Shown in pieces: positions 51,100 through 60,049 of a DNA stretch of 64,000 nt. The position numbers were made by a program, and so were the translations under genes. The notes beneath the pieces were generated by a model. That model was not told the DNA's origin, ran no database searches, and saw only the letters and a program-made list of their open reading frames with translations. How positions within the stretch are numbered: position 1 is the stretch's first letter; each line of letters opens with the position of its first letter. Source of the DNA: Mucilaginibacter sp. SG564 (GTDB taxonomy: Bacteria > Bacteroidota > Bacteroidia > Sphingobacteriales > Sphingobacteriaceae); the NCBI RefSeq assembly GCF_013149275.1, contig NZ_JABGNA010000008.1, positions 383,691 through 447,690 of the forward strand, written 5' to 3'.

Positions 51100-52323
51100 C
51101 TATTCCTCGGCCTTATTGAGCCAGTTTTTACCTTCGCTGAAGCGGGTTACCAACATGGCCGCGACAGTGTCGCCTGTGGCGTTTAAAAGGGTAGCCATGG
51201 GATCAACCAGCGTACCGATGATCATGGCAGGAGGGAGCGCTTCGGGCGGGAAACCGTAGGCGGATATAAACAGCAGCTCGCCGATGTACCCTCCGTTGGG
51301 TATACCGCCTTCAACCAGGCTCACCAGCACCGTCATAGCCAGTGCCAGCGCAATAGTATCGGCGCTATTAAAGCTTTTGCCGAACAAGGCAAACACTACT
51401 ACCATTTTTACGATGGATGAAATGCTTGAGCCATCCTTATGCAGTGTGCCGCCAAGTGGTATAGTAACATTGGCTATCATATCGGGGATGCCCATTTTTT
51501 TTGCGGCATCCAGGTTGGCTGGTATGGTAGCTATGCTGCTGCAGGTGCCTACCGCCGTTGCCGATGGTATGATATTATTGCGCCAGTACTTTTTTATTCC
51601 TTTTACGCCACCGGCTATAAAAGCGTATAAGCTAAAGATCACCACAAAATAAAAGGCTCCTACACCGTAATACAAACCCATAGAACGGGCATAACCCCCA
51701 AACAATTGCGGCCCGAACACACCTACCTGGTAAGCAAAATAGGCCCCCAGGCCAATAGGGCCAAGTTCCATGATGAGGATGAAGATATTTTTAAATACCT
51801 CGTTACCGCTATGCAAAAAACGGGCGAATGAAGCTCCTTTTTCGCCCGAGCGCAGAGTGGCAAAACCTATCAGTATCGAAAAAATGATAGCAGCCAGCAT
51901 ACTTTTTCTGGATAGGAGCTGGTAAAATTCGCTGGTGGTAAATAACTGGGTGAGCTGATCGCCAAAAGGTTTTTTAACAATGGCTTCGGTTATGGGGCTG
52001 GCCACCAAATGCTGATGAATAGGAAATATCCATGTAGCAATAATGGTTATGATAGCCGCTACAAGCACGGTTGATAAAAAAACCAGGGAGGTGATACCCA
52101 GTAAGCGACCAAGACGGTTTGATCCGTCGAGCCCGGCAATGGCCGATGCTATGGCAAAAAATACCAGTGGTACCACCGCCGTAAATAACAGGTTCAGGAA
52201 AATATCGCCGATGGGTTTTATCAACTCCACCTTGTTGCCCAAAAGCAATCCGGCTATACTGCCCGCGATAATACCGATCATGAGCATGATAATGCCCTTG
52301 TAGTTTTTGAACCAGCTATTCAT
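51100..52323 (-). CDS. Sodium:dicarboxylate/amino-acid symporter family (SDF) transporter
   Basis: The 407-residue protein has eight or so hydrophobic segments and the re-entrant loop motifs of the SDF family: a serine-rich HP1-like segment in TCSSIATIPANLDAAKKMGI and HP2-like GGTLHKDGSSISSIVK. The C-terminal DPMATLLNATGDTVAAMLV carries the conserved Asn/Asp pair that binds sodium and substrate. It would import dicarboxylates or acidic/neutral amino acids with sodium or proton. It stands alone on the minus strand. The substrate cannot be narrowed from the sequence. Confidence 0.93.
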   Translation of the reverse strand: MNSWFKNYKGIIMLMIGIIAGSIAGLLLGNKVELIKPIGDIFLNLLFTAVVPLVFFAIASAIAGLDGSNRLGRLLGITSLVFLSTVLVAAIITIIATWIFPIHQHLVASPITEAIVKKPFGDQLTQLFTTSEFYQLLSRKSMLAAIIFSILIGFATLRSGEKGASFARFLHSGNEVFKNIFILIMELGPIGLGAYFAYQVGVFGPQLFGGYARSMGLYYGVGAFYFVVIFSLYAFIAGGVKGIKKYWRNNIIPSATAVGTCSSIATIPANLDAAKKMGIPDMIANVTIPLGGTLHKDGSSISSIVKMVVVFALFGKSFNSADTIALALAMTVLVSLVEGGIPNGGYIGELLFISAYGFPPEALPPAMIIGTLVDPMATLLNATGDTVAAMLVTRFSEGKNWLNKAEE

Positions 52324-52399
52324 TGGGCTAATATAATTCTTATATGCCGAAATATACCTGAATGGAGTGTAATGGGGTATAAATCATTCTAAAAAAGGG

Positions 52400-52473
52400 T
52401 GTCATGCTGAGCTCCGTCGAAGCATGGTGGGAAGGCCTCTGCGCTCTACCCTTCGACAGAGCTCAGGGTGACA
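52400..52473. repeat. Imperfect inverted repeat, GTCATGCTGAGCT...GCTCAGGGTGAC
   Basis: GGGTGTCATGCTGAGCTCCG-TCGAAGC pairs with CCTTCGACAGAGCTCAGGGT-GACAGCCC. It lies between the divergent symporter and receptor genes. The remaining 200 bases of the gap hold the promoter below and no gene. Confidence 0.85.
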
Positions 52474-52577
52474 GCCCTATTTTTTGGATAACTATTTGTT
52501 TGCTATATCTAAGCTGCGGGCTAAATACAAGCAGAATTGTGATCAGTTATTAACGAAATCGTATTAGTATTTTTTTA

Positions 52578-52608
52578 TTTGGATTTATTCTAAATAAAAA
52601 TAACTTTG
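52578..52608 (+). promoter_or_regulatory. Bacteroidota promoter for the siderophore receptor gene
   Basis: TTTG (52578-52581), a 19-base spacer and TAACTTTG (52601-52608) match the TTTG / TAnnTTTG consensus exactly. Transcription would begin near 52614, giving a leader of about 60 bases. No Fur-like box was recognised with confidence. Confidence 0.75.
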
Positions 52609-52675
52609 CGGCGTTTAACCACTATCCGTTTAAACACACATAACTATTGATCTCACACCACTAGCCCCTAACGCA

Positions 52676-55069
52676 ATGACGCATTTTTTACAAAAAAATC
52701 ATCCCCCCACGTTAAGTTTTATATTTTGGATCTTCTTTTTAACGCTTTGCTTTAGTAGCTACGTTGCATCGGCACAAACACCAACAGGCAGCATAAAAGG
52801 TATCGTTAAAACCGGCGATAACGAGCCTATAGGTCTGGCCACACTGCTCATCAAAGAAACCAATCAGCGCACCATGACCAGCGTAAATGGTCGTTTCAAC
52901 TTTAAAAAAGTAAAACCTGGTACCTATACCTTAGTTGCTTCCTATGTAGGCTCAACCACCAAATTGCAGCAGATCACCGTAGCGGAAAATGCTGAGGCAG
53001 TTGCCGAATTTATACTGGAGGATGACAGCAAAAACTTACAGGAAGTAAGTGTGAAAGGTCACAAAACCAATAAATTCCTGAAAAAAGAAACTGAAGATGT
53101 GGCCCGTTTACCACTCAAAAACCTGGAGAACCCACAAGTATATAGTGTAGTAACCAGCGAACTGATGAAAGAGCAGGTTGTAACCAGTTATGTTGATGGC
53201 TTTAAAAATATCCCTGGTACAGGTGTGCCATTAGTATACAACAACGGGCGTACAACACTTTTGTCACGTGGTTTCACTACTGGTAACTTTATCCGTAACA
53301 GCGTAGCCGGCTATAACTTTAATGCGATTGACCCTGCCGACATTGAAAAGATAGAAGCTATCAAAGGTCCTACAGGCACACTGTTTAACAGTAGCTTAGC
53401 CTCATTTGGCGGTTTATTTAACCGCGTTACTAAGCAGCCTTTTGGTACACCGCGTACCGAGATAAGCTACAATACCGGCAGTTTTGACCTGAACCGCTTA
53501 ACCGCCGATATAAACACGCCATTGAACCAGGATAAAACATTATTATTTAGGGTTAATACCGCCCTGCACACCGAACACAGCTTTCAGGATGCCGGTTATA
53601 CCCGCAGCTTTTTTGTAGCGCCGAGCATCACTTACATCATTAATGACCGTTTATCTGTTGATGTTGATGCGGAGATAGGTAACGGCAGCGCCACATCTGC
53701 TTACCGCCTGGCACCGGATCCTAAAGCTAAAATATACAATATTAAAGATCTGGGTATTGATTATAAACGCTCATTTGCCAATAATAATCTGGATTACCAG
53801 AGTAGGCAGATCGATCTATACGCCTTAGTAAACTATAAAATATCTGATAGCTGGAAATCACAAACCATGTTTAACAAAACCTTCTCTACAACCAAGGGGT
53901 ATGTTACGGCAATGACTATAGCTGATACGGGTATAAGAAGGCAAGTAACTAAAGAGGATTATCCGTATTACATCACCAACGTACAACAGAATTTTATTGG
54001 CGATTTTAAGATAGGTAAATTCCGCAACCGTATTGTTACTGGTTTTGAGTACTACAGCCAAAAAAGCAATTTTACGAATGCCGTAGTAAATATGCCATTG
54101 ATCAACTACAAAAATCCAAGAGCAGCTTACAATAATTATACCCCAGAAAAGGTTTCGGCATTGATCAATGCTCAGGCCCCTAAAGTTGGCGACTATGTAC
54201 AAAATAACCAAAGCTCATTCGCTGCTTATGTGTCTGATGTGTTCAACATTACCGACAGACTGAACGCCATGGCCAGTCTGCGTATCGACCGTTTTATAAA
54301 CAAAGGTGCTTATACGCCTGCTGATGGTAAAACCACGGGTAACTTTAACCAAACCGCATTGTCGCCAAAATTTGGTTTGGTTTACCAATTGGTTAAAGAT
54401 AAGGTATCGTTGTTTGGCAACTATATGAATGGTTTCAACAATGTTACAGCAACCAGCTTTGATAATACGCCATTTAAACCTCAATACGCCAACCAGTGGG
54501 AAGGCGGTGTAAAAGTTGATGTGTGGGATCATAAGATCAGTTCAACGGTTAGCTACTATGACATTTCGGTAACCAACACTACGATGGATGATCCGGCACA
54601 CCCGGGATTTTCAACCCAGGCCGGTACGCAGTTAAGTAAAGGTATTGAGGCTGAATTGATAGCTAACCCTTTTGCCGGCTTTAACATTGTGGGGGGCTTT
54701 GCTTATAACAACAGTAAAATAACCAGTGCAGCGGCTGGTACAGGTATACAAGGTTTACGCCCCGCGGCATCGGGTCCGGCACGCTTGGCTAACTTATGGG
54801 CAAGCTACCGTATTACCAATGGTAAGATGGAGGGTTTGGGTTTTGGCGTTGGTGGTAACTACGGCAGCTCTTCATACCAAACCAACACAGCAACGTTTAA
54901 ATTTACTATACCATCCTATACCACGGTTGATGCGACAGCTTTTTATGATCAGCCTAAATACCGCATTGGTGTAAAACTGGATAACTTGACTAACGAAAAA
55001 TACTGGTCGTTTCGTTTAGCACCGCAAAACCCAACCCGGTTTACGCTTAACCTAACGCTTAAAATGTAA
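52676..55069 (+). CDS. TonB-dependent siderophore-type receptor with carboxypeptidase-like domain
   Basis: The 797-residue protein has a signal peptide (to about 33), a carboxypeptidase-regulatory sandwich (about 38-120, GSIKGIVKTGDNEPIGLATL), a plug with LLSRGFTTGNFIRN and DIEKIEAIKGPTGTLFNS, and a barrel ending in LKM. This is the layout of FecA/FhuA-type ferric-siderophore receptors, with the SusC-style domain often added in Bacteroidota. It has no STN domain, so it does not signal to a sigma factor. It has its own promoter and terminator. The ligand is unknown. Confidence 0.9.
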   Translation: MTHFLQKNHPPTLSFIFWIFFLTLCFSSYVASAQTPTGSIKGIVKTGDNEPIGLATLLIKETNQRTMTSVNGRFNFKKVKPGTYTLVASYVGSTTKLQQITVAENAEAVAEFILEDDSKNLQEVSVKGHKTNKFLKKETEDVARLPLKNLENPQVYSVVTSELMKEQVVTSYVDGFKNIPGTGVPLVYNNGRTTLLSRGFTTGNFIRNSVAGYNFNAIDPADIEKIEAIKGPTGTLFNSSLASFGGLFNRVTKQPFGTPRTEISYNTGSFDLNRLTADINTPLNQDKTLLFRVNTALHTEHSFQDAGYTRSFFVAPSITYIINDRLSVDVDAEIGNGSATSAYRLAPDPKAKIYNIKDLGIDYKRSFANNNLDYQSRQIDLYALVNYKISDSWKSQTMFNKTFSTTKGYVTAMTIADTGIRRQVTKEDYPYYITNVQQNFIGDFKIGKFRNRIVTGFEYYSQKSNFTNAVVNMPLINYKNPRAAYNNYTPEKVSALINAQAPKVGDYVQNNQSSFAAYVSDVFNITDRLNAMASLRIDRFINKGAYTPADGKTTGNFNQTALSPKFGLVYQLVKDKVSLFGNYMNGFNNVTATSFDNTPFKPQYANQWEGGVKVDVWDHKISSTVSYYDISVTNTTMDDPAHPGFSTQAGTQLSKGIEAELIANPFAGFNIVGGFAYNNSKITSAAAGTGIQGLRPAASGPARLANLWASYRITNGKMEGLGFGVGGNYGSSSYQTNTATFKFTIPSYTTVDATAFYDQPKYRIGVKLDNLTNEKYWSFRLAPQNPTRFTLNLTLKM

Positions 55070-55086
55070 GCTGTTTAAATATGATA

Positions 55087-55116
55087 AAAAGCCTGCTGAT
55101 CGTCAGCAGGCTTTTT
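55087..55116 (+). terminator. Intrinsic terminator after the siderophore receptor gene
   Basis: AAAGCCTGCTGA pairs with TCAGCAGGCTTT with a 3-nt TCG loop, followed by TTTTGTTTTT. It is 18 bases after the stop codon. Confidence 0.9.
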
Positions 55117-55130
55117 TGTTTTTATCTTAT

Positions 55131-55195
55131 TGGAGACGCAGATATGCGTCTCTATGTCTTGTTTTTAATGTAGAGACACATATTTGTGTCTCCCG
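55131..55195. repeat. Inverted repeat, GAGACGCA..TGCGTCTC / GAGACACA..TGTGTCTC
   Basis: Two back-to-back palindromes (GGAGACGCAGATATGCGTCT and TAGAGACACATATTTGTGTC) lie between the receptor terminator and the HD gene. They are relatives of 34765-34828. Confidence 0.8.
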
Positions 55196-55236
55196 ATAAA
55201 CCAAATTATTATATTAGCGATCAATTTTAACCACCG

Positions 55237-55815
55237 ATGCAGATTGAACAGGCCCGGGAATTTATACTGGATAAACTAAAAAAAGAGCTTCCTGAATGTT
55301 TTCATTATCATAATGCCGATCATGCTGTGGATGTGTACACCGCGTCGAAACAACTGGCGCAAAGTGAGGGAATAGGCGAGGAGGAAATCCAACTGTTGCT
55401 TACTGCGGCTTTGTTTCATGACTCGGGATTTTTAGCAGGGCAAAAAGATCATGAAAGTAAATCATGCGTTAATGCCCGTTTATACCTACCCAACTTTGGT
55501 TATACCAGTGAAGAGATAGGCAGGATATGCGATATTATTATGGCGACCAAAATGCCGCAAAATCCTCAGGATCATTTAGGTGAAATTATTTGTGATGCAG
55601 ATTTGGATTATTTAGGCCGGAATGATTTTTTTGTACTCAGTAAAAAGCTATTTTCGGAACTTGTAATAACCGATGGTTTGAAGACCGAACAGGACTGGGA
55701 TAAACAGCAGATCGTTTTTCTGAAAAGTCATCATTATTTTACCAAAACAGCCATCGAATTGCGCGGCCCGGTGAAGCAGCTGCATTTAGAAGAGATCATT
55801 AAAAGAACAGTTTAA
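55237..55815 (+). CDS. HD domain phosphohydrolase-like protein
   Basis: The 192-residue protein is one HD domain: FHYHNADHAVDVYTAS supplies the first His, LTAALFHDSGFL the His-Asp pair and IICDADLDYLG the last Asp, all metal ligands. HD proteins hydrolyse phosphoesters such as nucleotides or cyclic nucleotides. A receiver-adenylate-cyclase gene lies about 1 kb away on the other strand, which makes cAMP a possible substrate, but this is only a suggestion. It overlaps nothing and is followed 10 bases later by the YitT gene, so the two are co-transcribed. Confidence 0.85.
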   Translation: MQIEQAREFILDKLKKELPECFHYHNADHAVDVYTASKQLAQSEGIGEEEIQLLLTAALFHDSGFLAGQKDHESKSCVNARLYLPNFGYTSEEIGRICDIIMATKMPQNPQDHLGEIICDADLDYLGRNDFFVLSKKLFSELVITDGLKTEQDWDKQQIVFLKSHHYFTKTAIELRGPVKQLHLEEIIKRTV

Positions 55816-55825
55816 AATATAATTC

Positions 55826-56704
55826 ATGACCAAACCGGAACACAGTTTACCCGAAATAATTAAGGATGTTGTAACCGTAACCATAGGGATATTATTTTGC
55901 GGTTTTGCCCTCAAAGGTTTTTTGGTACCCAACAGCTTTTTTGATGGTGGTGTTACCGGTATATCGCTGCTGATACATGAATTGTATCATAAGAATATCG
56001 CATTTGTTATTGTAGTAGCTAATATTCCCTTCATTATTATGGGGATGTTCCAGGTTAATAAGACATTCGCGCTTAAAACCTTTGCCTGTGTGGTTGCACT
56101 GGGCATTTGTTTGCATTATGTACCATACCCGGTTATCACTTCTGATAAACTACTGGTATCTATATTTGGCGGGGTGTTCATGGGTTTAGGTGTAGGCCTG
56201 TCCATCCGAGGCGGCTGCGCATTGGATGGTATTGAAATATTAGCTCTTTATACCTTAAAACGGAGCAGTTTTACCATCAGCGAGATCATCCTGGGTATTA
56301 ACATTATCATTTTCTTAATAGCAGCCTTTAAGCTTGGATTGCCAACCGCGCTGTATTCCATATTAACCTATTATACTGCCTCACGCACCATCAGCTTTGT
56401 GATTGATGGCCTGGAAGAGTACACGGCCGTAAATATCATATCGGGCCAGAGCGAGATCATTAAAGAAAGGCTGGTGATGGAACTGGGCCGGGGAATCACC
56501 GTTTACAAAGGCGAGCGTGGCTTTTTAAAAGAAAGCTTTGACGTTCACCAACCGGTGGATATCATCTTTACCGTAATAACCCGCTTTGAAGTACGCAGGC
56601 TAAAAAACCTGGTTCACAGCATCGATCCCAAAGCCTTCGTATTTACCAACAGCATCAAGGAAGCAGCCGGCGGTGTATTGAAGAAACGGGTTAGGGAGCA
56701 TTAA
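55826..56704 (+). CDS. YitT family membrane protein (DUF161 with DUF2179)
   Basis: The 292-residue protein has five or six hydrophobic segments in its first two-thirds, including the conserved LVPNSFFDGGVTGISLLIHE and LSIRGGCALDGIEILALY. The C-terminal cytosolic DUF2179 domain spans about residues 200-292 (YTAVNIISGQSEIIKERLV, GITVYKGERGFL). The function of the YitT family is unknown. It is in an apparent two-gene unit with the HD protein. It is convergent with the cyclase operon. Confidence 0.9.
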   Translation: MTKPEHSLPEIIKDVVTVTIGILFCGFALKGFLVPNSFFDGGVTGISLLIHELYHKNIAFVIVVANIPFIIMGMFQVNKTFALKTFACVVALGICLHYVPYPVITSDKLLVSIFGGVFMGLGVGLSIRGGCALDGIEILALYTLKRSSFTISEIILGINIIIFLIAAFKLGLPTALYSILTYYTASRTISFVIDGLEEYTAVNIISGQSEIIKERLVMELGRGITVYKGERGFLKESFDVHQPVDIIFTVITRFEVRRLKNLVHSIDPKAFVFTNSIKEAAGGVLKKRVREH

Positions 56705-56785
56705 ATAAGTCAGAAGTCAAAATTAAAAAGTCAAAAGTATTTGATTCTTAAAGTTGACTCAAAACTCATCACTCACTACTCAAAA
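56705..56785. repeat. Low-complexity gap of AAAAGTC and ACTCA words
   Basis: AAGTCAGAAGTCAAAATTAA and then AACTCATCACTCACTACTCA lie between two convergent genes. These are the same words as at 7137, 23567 and 28797. No terminator hairpin is obvious. Confidence 0.6.
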
Positions 56786-57829
56786 CTAACTCACCACCTC
56801 GTATATCTCCACCGGTTTAGCTTTGTTTTTCAGACTTACTTCGCCAATTTTGTTGAGTTCGAATGATTCTTTTGCCTTTTCGTAAACATCGTGGGTAACG
56901 ATGATCTGGTTGGCTTGCGCAACCGACTGTAAGCGTTGGGCCAGGTTAACGGCATCGCCTATTACGGTATAATCCAGGCGTTTTAAAGAGGCCGAACCGA
57001 TATTGCCAGAAATCATTTCGCCAGAATTGATACCTATGGAAACTTCGGGTTTAAATATTTTGTCGCCATAAACTATGGGTTCGGCAGCATGCATTTTTTC
57101 ACGAACAGCAAGCGCAGCGTCGATAGCCCTATCGAGGTGATATTCACCCCGGAAGACAGCCATTACGGCATCACCCATAAATTTATCGATATGTCCGTTT
57201 TGCGCTATGATCTCCTTCACCATAGCATCAAATAATTTATTAATCAACCCCACCACGGTATTGGCGGGTACATGCTCAGAAATGGCTGTAAAACCGCATA
57301 TATCAATAAATATAACAGTTCCGTCAATAGTTTCGTTAGAGAGCAGGCTGGTTTCAAACTCCTTATGAGTCATAAAGTTCAACACATTCTCATCCACATA
57401 CATACGTAATATGTTGTTCTCTTTGATAGCCTGCATGGTTTTTTTGAGTTCGATAACATGCAACAGTGTTTTTTCGATAGTGATATCCAGATCTTCGAAA
57501 TTAACAGGTTTCACCACAAAATCAAATGCTCCCCGGTTCATGGCCGTGCGGATGTTGTCCATATCGCTATAGGCCGATACCATAACTGCTTTCAAAATAG
57601 GGTTGGCCTCAGGCAGTTTGGTAAGCAGGGTAAGGCCATCCATTTCGGGCATGTTGATGTCGCTTAAAACCACATCAATATCAGGTTGTTCGGCCAATTT
57701 TTTTAGCGCGTCGTAACCATTCTGGGCAAATACAAAATCAAATACCTTTTCTCTGATCTTTTTCCTGAATTTCTGTTTGATGAGTAACTCCAGGTCCGAT
57801 TCATCATCAACCACCAGTATCTTGGCCAT
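56786..57829 (-). CDS. Receiver - class III adenylate cyclase fusion
   Basis: The 347-residue protein has a receiver domain (residues 1-120, VVLSDINMPEMDGL with the phosphorylated Asp) joined by a helical linker to a class III cyclase domain (about 165-347). The metal-binding Asp residues are in FIDICGFTA and KFMGDAVMAVF, with Lys as the adenine-selecting residue before FMGD. LDYTVIGDAVNLAQRL supplies the second specificity residue and the transition-state Asn and Arg. The enzyme should make cAMP in response to phosphorylation. It overlaps the preceding receiver gene by one base (TAATG), so its translation is coupled to it. Confidence 0.93.
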   Translation of the reverse strand: MAKILVVDDESDLELLIKQKFRKKIREKVFDFVFAQNGYDALKKLAEQPDIDVVLSDINMPEMDGLTLLTKLPEANPILKAVMVSAYSDMDNIRTAMNRGAFDFVVKPVNFEDLDITIEKTLLHVIELKKTMQAIKENNILRMYVDENVLNFMTHKEFETSLLSNETIDGTVIFIDICGFTAISEHVPANTVVGLINKLFDAMVKEIIAQNGHIDKFMGDAVMAVFRGEYHLDRAIDAALAVREKMHAAEPIVYGDKIFKPEVSIGINSGEMISGNIGSASLKRLDYTVIGDAVNLAQRLQSVAQANQIIVTHDVYEKAKESFELNKIGEVSLKNKAKPVEIYEVVS

Positions 57830-58206
57830 TATTGTTCTATGTGTTTTAGTTTGTCTTTCAAATTATTGAAATCAAGGGGCTTGGTTAAAAAATCATTGGC
57901 ACCCAGCTCCATAGATTGTCTGTAGTTCTCGTCATCGCCATAGGCGGTTATCATCATCACTACCGGTGGTGGTTTTTCGTAAGTGCTCCTGATATTCCTG
58001 AGCAATTCCAGCCCGCTCATGCCCGGCATATTGATATCTGATAAAATAAGGATCACTTCAGAGTGATTTTGCTCCAGGTATTCCATGGCCTCTTCACCTG
58101 ATAGCGCGAAGGTAAACATCATTTCGCCGCTTTTGATCTCCTTGCGGAAACGCTGGGTAAATAATGGCTGTACATCGGCCTCATCATCAACAACAAGTAT
58201 CTTCAA
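57829..58206 (-). CDS. Single-domain response regulator
   Basis: The 125-residue protein is one receiver domain: the acidic pair in VVDDEADVQ, LILSDINMPGMSGLELL with the phosphorylation Asp, and conserved Thr/Lys in MMITAYGDD and FLTKPLDF. It has no output domain and would act as a phosphate relay or by protein contact. Its stop overlaps the start of the cyclase gene (TAATG), and its start is 141 bases after the kinase gene. It forms the middle step between kinase and cyclase. Confidence 0.93.
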   Translation of the reverse strand: MKILVVDDEADVQPLFTQRFRKEIKSGEMMFTFALSGEEAMEYLEQNHSEVILILSDINMPGMSGLELLRNIRSTYEKPPPVVMMITAYGDDENYRQSMELGANDFLTKPLDFNNLKDKLKHIEQ

Positions 58207-58265
58207 TTTAGTTAGTGAATTAATTTAATTAGTGAATTAGTGATTTATTGAATTAGTGATAAAAA
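58205..58265. repeat. Array of CACTAATT words between kinase and receiver genes
   Basis: AATTAGTGAATTAGTGATTT and similar words form most of the gap in the operon; related to 15331 and 28797. Confidence 0.6.
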
Positions 58266-58347
58266 AAATATCATGCTATATTCGTTGTTTTTCAAGTTCT
58301 TGTCCCAAGTCCTTGCGCTTTGTTCCCCAAATCCTTACTCCAAAATC

Positions 58348-59727
58348 CTAGCCATTTAGCGGTATGGTGATGGTGAATTTGGCAAATTCTCCTTCCTGGG
58401 TATCTACCTTTAATTCGCCGTTATGGGCTTTGGTGATGATATCATAGCTCATGGATAAACCCAGACCGGTTCCCTGCCCGGTAGGTTTGGTGGTAAAAAA
58501 CGGCTGATAGATCTTATCCAGCACTTTTTGAGGGATCCCCATGCCATTGTCACTTACCGTGATTTCAACCGCGTTGTGGCCATTGGCGAGTGTTACGCGT
58601 TTGGTGGTCACATTTACCATGGGCTCATAGCCTTCGCCTTTAAGTCTTTTCTTTTCGGCCACGGAGTAAAACGAGTTGTTGTACAAGTTAAGCAATACCC
58701 GCCCAAGATCCTGTGCCATGGCATCCACCTGGCCAATGGTTTCATCAAAACTGGTTCTCATGCCGGCGTTAAATGATTTGTCCTTAGCGCGCAGACCGTG
58801 ATAGCTTAAACGCAGATACTCATCGGCCAGGGCATTAATATCAGTAGGCTCTTTTTTACTGGTTGACGCGCGCGAGTGCTGCAGCATACCTTTCACAATA
58901 GCATCGGCACGTTTACCATGCTGGTTTATTTTTGAAAGGTTTTGGGTAAGATCGTTGATGATGTCGTCCGCCTCTTCTTTGGCATCATCTGATAGCTTGC
59001 TTAAAATATCTTCTTTAAGCTCATCCAGTAGTTCGATACTTACCTCGCTAAAGTTATTAACAAAGTTTAATGGGTTTTGTATTTCATGAGCAATACCGGC
59101 GGTAAGCTCGCCCAGTGATGCCATTTTCTCTTGTTGTACCAGTTGTGCCTGAGTGCTTTTGAGTTCGGCCAGGGTTTGTTGCAGTTCTTCTTTTTGTTGG
59201 GTAAGTTCGGCGGTACGTTCCCGTACCTGGCTCTCCAGGTTAACCTTCATGGCCGCCATCATACGGTTCTGCTCTTCCTCGTTACGGCGTTTGGTGCGCT
59301 CAATCTCCAACGCTTTGTTTTGCCGGCGATTGATAAACCACATCGCACAAAACCAGATTACCGCAAACCAGATGGCACTCTCCATAAAAGTGTCGATGCT
59401 CTCGTAAAGCTTGGGGAACAAGTGCTCGCAGGCAAAAGTAAGAAAGCCAACCGCAACAATAGGGATCACCGCGTTAACAAGAGACCGGCTCGATTTAAAT
59501 TCCTCTACCGTATAAGGAAGCGCCGTAACCCCGGCAGCTAATACATAAATAAGCAACTGAAAAATTGGCCTGCTCTCATAATTAAAGCTCATGCCCATAA
59601 GCGCGATCGCGGTACACATCGCGTACAGCAGGTATTGTGACCACGGTGAATTGATACCATCCCGCTTTAGGTTTTTACGTAGTTGTGTACATAAGAAAAA
59701 GGTAATAAGCGCCGAAAATCCCGCCAT
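58348..59727 (-). CDS. Membrane sensor histidine kinase with coiled-coil linker
   Basis: The 459-residue protein has about five N-terminal hydrophobic segments (residues 1-130) and a long coiled coil (about 135-200, rich in E, K, Q). The HisKA domain has the His in ELTAGIAHEIQNPLNFVNNF, and the HATPase domain has NGMGIPQKV, FTTKPTGQGTGLGLSMSYD. The sensor appears to lie inside the membrane. It is the first gene of the operon with the receiver and the receiver-cyclase, so it probably phosphorylates one or both. That makes cAMP production its likely output. Confidence 0.92.
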   Translation of the reverse strand: MAGFSALITFFLCTQLRKNLKRDGINSPWSQYLLYAMCTAIALMGMSFNYESRPIFQLLIYVLAAGVTALPYTVEEFKSSRSLVNAVIPIVAVGFLTFACEHLFPKLYESIDTFMESAIWFAVIWFCAMWFINRRQNKALEIERTKRRNEEEQNRMMAAMKVNLESQVRERTAELTQQKEELQQTLAELKSTQAQLVQQEKMASLGELTAGIAHEIQNPLNFVNNFSEVSIELLDELKEDILSKLSDDAKEEADDIINDLTQNLSKINQHGKRADAIVKGMLQHSRASTSKKEPTDINALADEYLRLSYHGLRAKDKSFNAGMRTSFDETIGQVDAMAQDLGRVLLNLYNNSFYSVAEKKRLKGEGYEPMVNVTTKRVTLANGHNAVEITVSDNGMGIPQKVLDKIYQPFFTTKPTGQGTGLGLSMSYDIITKAHNGELKVDTQEGEFAKFTITIPLNG

Positions 59728-60049
59728 ATGTCAATTCAGTTAGTGCTGGTATGGTTAATAGTGATCAGTTTTTAAAACTAAATATTTAATTTGAATATAT
59801 TAAATGTATAGCTCTCTGATGTTATGTTTTTGTTACTCCGTCATCCCGGTTTTATACGTACAGTGTGGTGATCCGGTTTATGTTTTTAATTGCCTGCGAA
59901 AAATACAAGTTTTCGAAACGTGTTTTGTTATCATTTTTTAAAATCGTACGCATAAGTATTTTCTTTTTTTAGGTGATGATGAATTGATAATTTGAGAGAA
60001 AATACATTACCTTAGCATTATGTTCATACAATAGAACAATTATAAACAC
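59728..60049. other. Gap between divergent kinase and propeller genes
   Basis: The 322 bases are AT-rich, with no ORF and no clear repeat. On the plus strand TTG (59984-59986), a 21-base spacer and TACCTTAG (60008-60015) give a weak promoter for the propeller gene. No convincing minus-strand promoter for the kinase was seen. Confidence 0.35.
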
